A stretch of 64,000 nucleotides of DNA from UBA1757 sp045627385 (GTDB taxonomy: Bacteria; Bacteroidota; Bacteroidia; Bacteroidales; UBA1402), in the NCBI GenBank assembly GCA_045627385.1, contig JAZQNO010000018.1:10765-74764 (forward strand), in the 5' to 3' direction. This document shows, in pieces, positions 61,579 to 64,000 of this stretch. Within the stretch, counting starts at the first letter, position 1. Every line of letters begins with the position of its first letter. The notes beneath the pieces are model-generated. The model was not told where the DNA came from, searched no databases, and was given only the letters and a program-made list of their open reading frames with translations. The position numbers were made by a program, and so were the translations under genes.

Positions 61579-62816
61579 AACTCTCCGAGGAATTCTCGAT
61601 TTGCCCTTTCGACGCTGTCTATGGTGAGTATGTCGCGGTCTCCGGCCAGCATTTCGTAGCCGTAGGAATCTCGTCCGTTGTCATCGATGATATTTCCGAA
61701 ATCGCCCGGCACTTTGAGGCCGTCCGTCTTGCTGTAGAGCACTTCGATGCGTGGGTCCAGAAAAGGCCTCAGCGTGGAAGGCCGCACCGAATGCGTTCCG
61801 GCGGGTATGTCGTAGCCGAACCACATGGACGAGCGCGGGCCGTTGATATGATCCGCATTCTCTATCGTCTGACCGTGAAGCATACGGACATAGTCGTGCA
61901 GATAGTCGCGCCCCGAAGCTTCCGACACCAGATGGCTGCAGATGAAACCGCTCGAACGGGCGCCGATTTCCACGGGTGAAAACCTTCCGTCGGGGCGCAT
62001 CAGCATCTCCAGATGTCCGAACGAATTGGACAGTCCAAGACTGCGGTAGCAGCGTTTGCCCATTTCGGCTATCCGGGCAAAGACTTCGTCCGGGTAGGCG
62101 CGGGAATTCCAATGGATTCTGGTAGCCACTCTGTTATGTAGCGCAAAGGGGCTGTGGTATTTGGTGGAGATGGCATAGACCGAAAGATTGCCTTGTCCGT
62201 CGCCCAGCATGTCGATGGTGAACTCGCGTCCTTCGACGAATTCTTCCACCAGACAACGGCCGTCGAAAGACTTTTCGCGGGCAATTGCCAAGGCTTGCCG
62301 CAAGTGTTCGGCCAAGCGGCTGTCGCTTTGTGAATCCTCGGCCTTCGGCAGGATGGTGATGCCGCGCGAACTGGCCGCCACATTGGGCTTGACGAGCAGA
62401 GACATGCGCCGCCACAAGGCAATCATATCCGACTCGGACAGTTTGTCGTCGGTCTCGGAATAGCGTCCGAACAGGCCGTCGCGCTGCCAGCATTCGCGCA
62501 TATGCGATTTGGTGAGCACTTCTTTGGAGAATGGTTCGGGCATGACCGCCAGCCCGTAACGCCGGTTGATGGCATTGACCACAGGCACCGCCAGATCAAT
62601 GCAGGTAAGCGCGCCGTCTATGGGATAATCGAGCGATTCCAAAGCCCCCATGACGGCCTTTTCGTCTTTGACATCCAAGGGGAGATGAAGGTCGCCTTTC
62701 ACGCCGGGCTGGCTGTTCCAGTCGACGACCAGAACATGGTAACCGTAGGAGCGCAATTTGTCATAAACGCCCTGCAAAAGGAAATTCCCGCCCAGAATGA
62801 CAAACCATTTATCCAT
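61566..62816 (-). CDS. ATP-grasp domain protein (carboxylate-amine ligase type)
   Basis: A 416-residue ATP-grasp enzyme. The N-terminal pre-grasp fold opens with FVILGGNFLLQGVYDKLRS; residues about 105-310 form the ATP-binding part with LLVKPNVAASSRGITIL, CLVEEFVEGREFTIDML and, for metal binding, FSPVEIGARSSGF. It probably joins an acid group to an amine, such as an amino acid to a sugar precursor, but the substrate cannot be read from sequence. Position between FdtA-type and export genes suggests a role in modifying the surface polysaccharide. Its start overlaps the fdtA-like stop by 8 bp. Confidence 0.82.
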   Translation of the reverse strand: MDKWFVILGGNFLLQGVYDKLRSYGYHVLVVDWNSQPGVKGDLHLPLDVKDEKAVMGALESLDYPIDGALTCIDLAVPVVNAINRRYGLAVMPEPFSKEVLTKSHMRECWQRDGLFGRYSETDDKLSESDMIALWRRMSLLVKPNVAASSRGITILPKAEDSQSDSRLAEHLRQALAIAREKSFDGRCLVEEFVEGREFTIDMLGDGQGNLSVYAISTKYHSPFALHNRVATRIHWNSRAYPDEVFARIAEMGKRCYRSLGLSNSFGHLEMLMRPDGRFSPVEIGARSSGFICSHLVSEASGRDYLHDYVRMLHGQTIENADHINGPRSSMWFGYDIPAGTHSVRPSTLRPFLDPRIEVLYSKTDGLKVPGDFGNIIDDNGRDSYGYEMLAGDRDILTIDSVERANREFLGEFLGS

Positions 62817-63216
62817 TCTTGAATTTCAGAAATTCTTGATAATCGCGGATATAATCTCCTTTCTCGTAGACTTGCGAGGCCAGGACCATGCAGACCGAAC
62901 CCGAAGAGAAATTCTTGAGTTCGCGCCAGATGCCCGGCACCAGCAACAGCCCTTGGTAGGGGCGGTTCAGCGTGAAGGTCTGTTTCCGTTTTCCATCGTC
63001 GAGAACGACGTCGAAACTGCCGCTGACAGCCACCAGCAGCTGGCACAGCGTCCGGTGCGCATGCGCGCCTCTCTCCTCTCCGCCGGGCACGTCATAAAGC
63101 CAATAGACACGGGCAATGTCGAAGGGAACGTCTTTTCCCTGCTCCACGACCGAAAGATTGCCCCTGGCATCGGGAATCTTCTGCAACTGAATGATTCTGA
63201 CATCTGACAAATCCAT
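62809..63216 (-). CDS. FdtA/QdtA-type sugar 3,4-ketoisomerase (WxcM-like cupin)
   Basis: A 135-residue single-domain cupin. The opening IIQLQKIPDARGNLSVVEQ and the active-site strand GEERGAHAHRTLCQLLVAVSG are typical of dTDP-4-keto-6-deoxyglucose 3,4-ketoisomerases, as are FTLNRPYQGLLLVPGIWREL and LASQVYEKGDYIRDY. These make the 3-keto sugar for 3-amino-3,6-dideoxyhexoses such as Fuc3NAc or Qui3NAc. The next upstream gene is the matching aminotransferase. Which epimer is formed cannot be told. Confidence 0.9.
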   Translation of the reverse strand: MDLSDVRIIQLQKIPDARGNLSVVEQGKDVPFDIARVYWLYDVPGGEERGAHAHRTLCQLLVAVSGSFDVVLDDGKRKQTFTLNRPYQGLLLVPGIWRELKNFSSGSVCMVLASQVYEKGDYIRDYQEFLKFKNG

Positions 63217-63228
63217 AGTTGAAAAGCT

Positions 63229-64000
63229 TTAGAAACGGTTGATGAGATCGGCCACAGCGGCGGCGTCTTCCAGACTGAGAACGGGACTCATGGGCAGGCT
63301 CAATTCGGTCGAAGCGAGACGTTCCGTCACCGGAAGGCTGCCTGCGGGCGCCAACTGCCCGGCATAGCACTGCTGAAGATGGGGCGGGATAGGATAATGG
63401 ATGAGCGTCTCGACGCCCTTTTCCCGGAGATAGGCCTTCAGACGGTCGCGTTCGGCACAGAAAACCGGGAAAATGTGGTACACATTGTCACGGTCGTCGG
63501 CGGTCGTTTGAGCGGGCATGCGGACCTTGGGATTGGCTATCTGCCGACGGTAGACTTCCGCCACCCGACGGCGATGTGCATTGTCTTCGTCCAGGTGAGC
63601 CAGGCGGACCTGAAGCACAGCGGCCTGCAGTTCGTCCATACGGGAATTGCGGCCCTGGAAAGGACAGACGTATTTTTCGGAGAAACCGTAGTTTGCCAAC
63701 TGACGGACGAGGGCGGCCAGTTCTTCGTCGTCGGTGGTGACGGCGCCGGCGTCTCCCATCGCCCCCAAATTCTTTCCAGGATAGAAACTGTGTCCGGCGG
63801 CATCGCCCAGACTGCCCGTCCGGCGCCAGCCTTCCTGCGTTCTGGCCAAACAGCCGTGCGCCTGCGCATTGTCTTCAATCAGAAGCAGATGATGTCGGCG
63901 GCAGAAGTCGGCGACGCCCTCCGTATAGGCCGATTTCCCATACAGATGGACCAGCATCACGGCGCGGGTGCGTGCGGTCAGCGCTTTCTCCAGACAGGAT
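63229..64000 (-). CDS. DegT/DnrJ/EryC1 aminotransferase, FdtB-like (5' end outside window)
   Basis: PLP-dependent sugar aminotransferase. It would add the 3-amino group to the dTDP-3-keto-6-deoxyhexose formed by the FdtA-like isomerase next to it. The frame stays open to the right edge of the window, reading SCLEKALTARTRAVMLVHLYG from base 63999, so the GTG at 63960 is internal and about 110 N-terminal residues are missing. The PLP lysine is in SFYPGKNLGAMGDAGAV; IEDNAQAHG, GRNSRMDELQAAVL and the C-terminal HYPIPPHLQQCY are typical. It overlaps nothing and ends 12 bp before the fdtA-like gene. Confidence 0.92.
   Translation of the reverse strand, partial: SCLEKALTARTRAVMLVHLYGKSAYTEGVADFCRRHHLLLIEDNAQAHGCLARTQEGWRRTGSLGDAAGHSFYPGKNLGAMGDAGAVTTDDEELAALVRQLANYGFSEKYVCPFQGRNSRMDELQAAVLQVRLAHLDEDNAHRRRVAEVYRRQIANPKVRMPAQTTADDRDNVYHIFPVFCAERDRLKAYLREKGVETLIHYPIPPHLQQCYAGQLAPAGSLPVTERLASTELSLPMSPVLSLEDAAAVADLINRF

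Overview
The window is a compact, GC-rich (roughly 55-60 %) piece of chromosome from a Bacteroidota bacterium, almost certainly order Bacteroidales. The evidence is: repeated Bacteroidota-type promoters (TTTG, 19-22 bases, TAnnTTTG) upstream of many genes; fimbrillin (Mfa-like), PCMD and BACON-like surface lipoproteins; a DPP-IV-type S9 peptidase; short Bacteroidota FtsZ and MraY with its family insertion; and weak Shine-Dalgarno signals. Genus cannot be fixed from the sequence alone. No phage, transposase, integrase or CRISPR array was seen.

Layout. (1) 1-4.2 kb: the end of a YgiQ radical-SAM gene, then on the minus strand a three-gene operon (DUF39/HcyBio, NIL-ferredoxin, UPF0280) matching the anaerobic pathway that makes homocysteine from aspartate semialdehyde and sulfide. 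(2) 4.3-12.6 kb: carbohydrate genes: a GH3 glycosidase (minus), then a BASS-family transporter and a YqiA-like esterase, then a tight PL1 / PL22 / GH67 operon for acidic plant polysaccharides. (3) 12.6-18.8 kb: a tolC-hlyD-acrB-tetR efflux operon with a clear promoter and a tandem operator-like repeat at its start. (4) 18.8-30.8 kb: surface genes (two fimbrillin-type lipoproteins, a lipoprotein acetolactate decarboxylase, a PCMD lipoprotein, a 1126-residue BACON/LRR-like lipoprotein), adenine deaminase and a Wzx-type flippase. (5) 30.8-32.9 kb: alkD, a block of nested palindromes, tRNA-Ser(CGA) with its own promoter and terminator, and cysK. (6) 33.0-39.8 kb: a plus-strand run with a NapH-NapG-like fused polyferredoxin, a Tat-exported ferredoxin-containing aldo/keto reductase, DPP-IV, lipA and argB.

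(7) 39.8-55.1 kb: the complete minus-strand division and cell wall (dcw) cluster mraZ-rsmH-ftsL-ftsI-murE-mraY-murD-ftsW-murG-murC-ftsQ-ftsA-ftsZ, without murF or ddl. Its promoter overlaps three 10-bp repeats of the MraZ-box type, so MraZ autoregulation is readable directly from the DNA. (8) 55.4-64 kb: metG, followed upstream by the start of a capsule/exopolysaccharide locus (Wza-like export lipoprotein, Wzc-like tyrosine autokinase with a Tyr-Gly repeat tail, CpsB-type phosphatase, ATP-grasp enzyme, FdtA-type ketoisomerase and the end of an FdtB-type aminotransferase).

Points that merit most attention: the homocysteine trio, the NapHG-like fusion paired with a Tat aldo/keto reductase, the minimal GH67, the exported acetolactate decarboxylase beside fimbrillins, the Tyr-Gly hexamer repeat in the capsule kinase, and the structured intergenic block beside tRNA-Ser.
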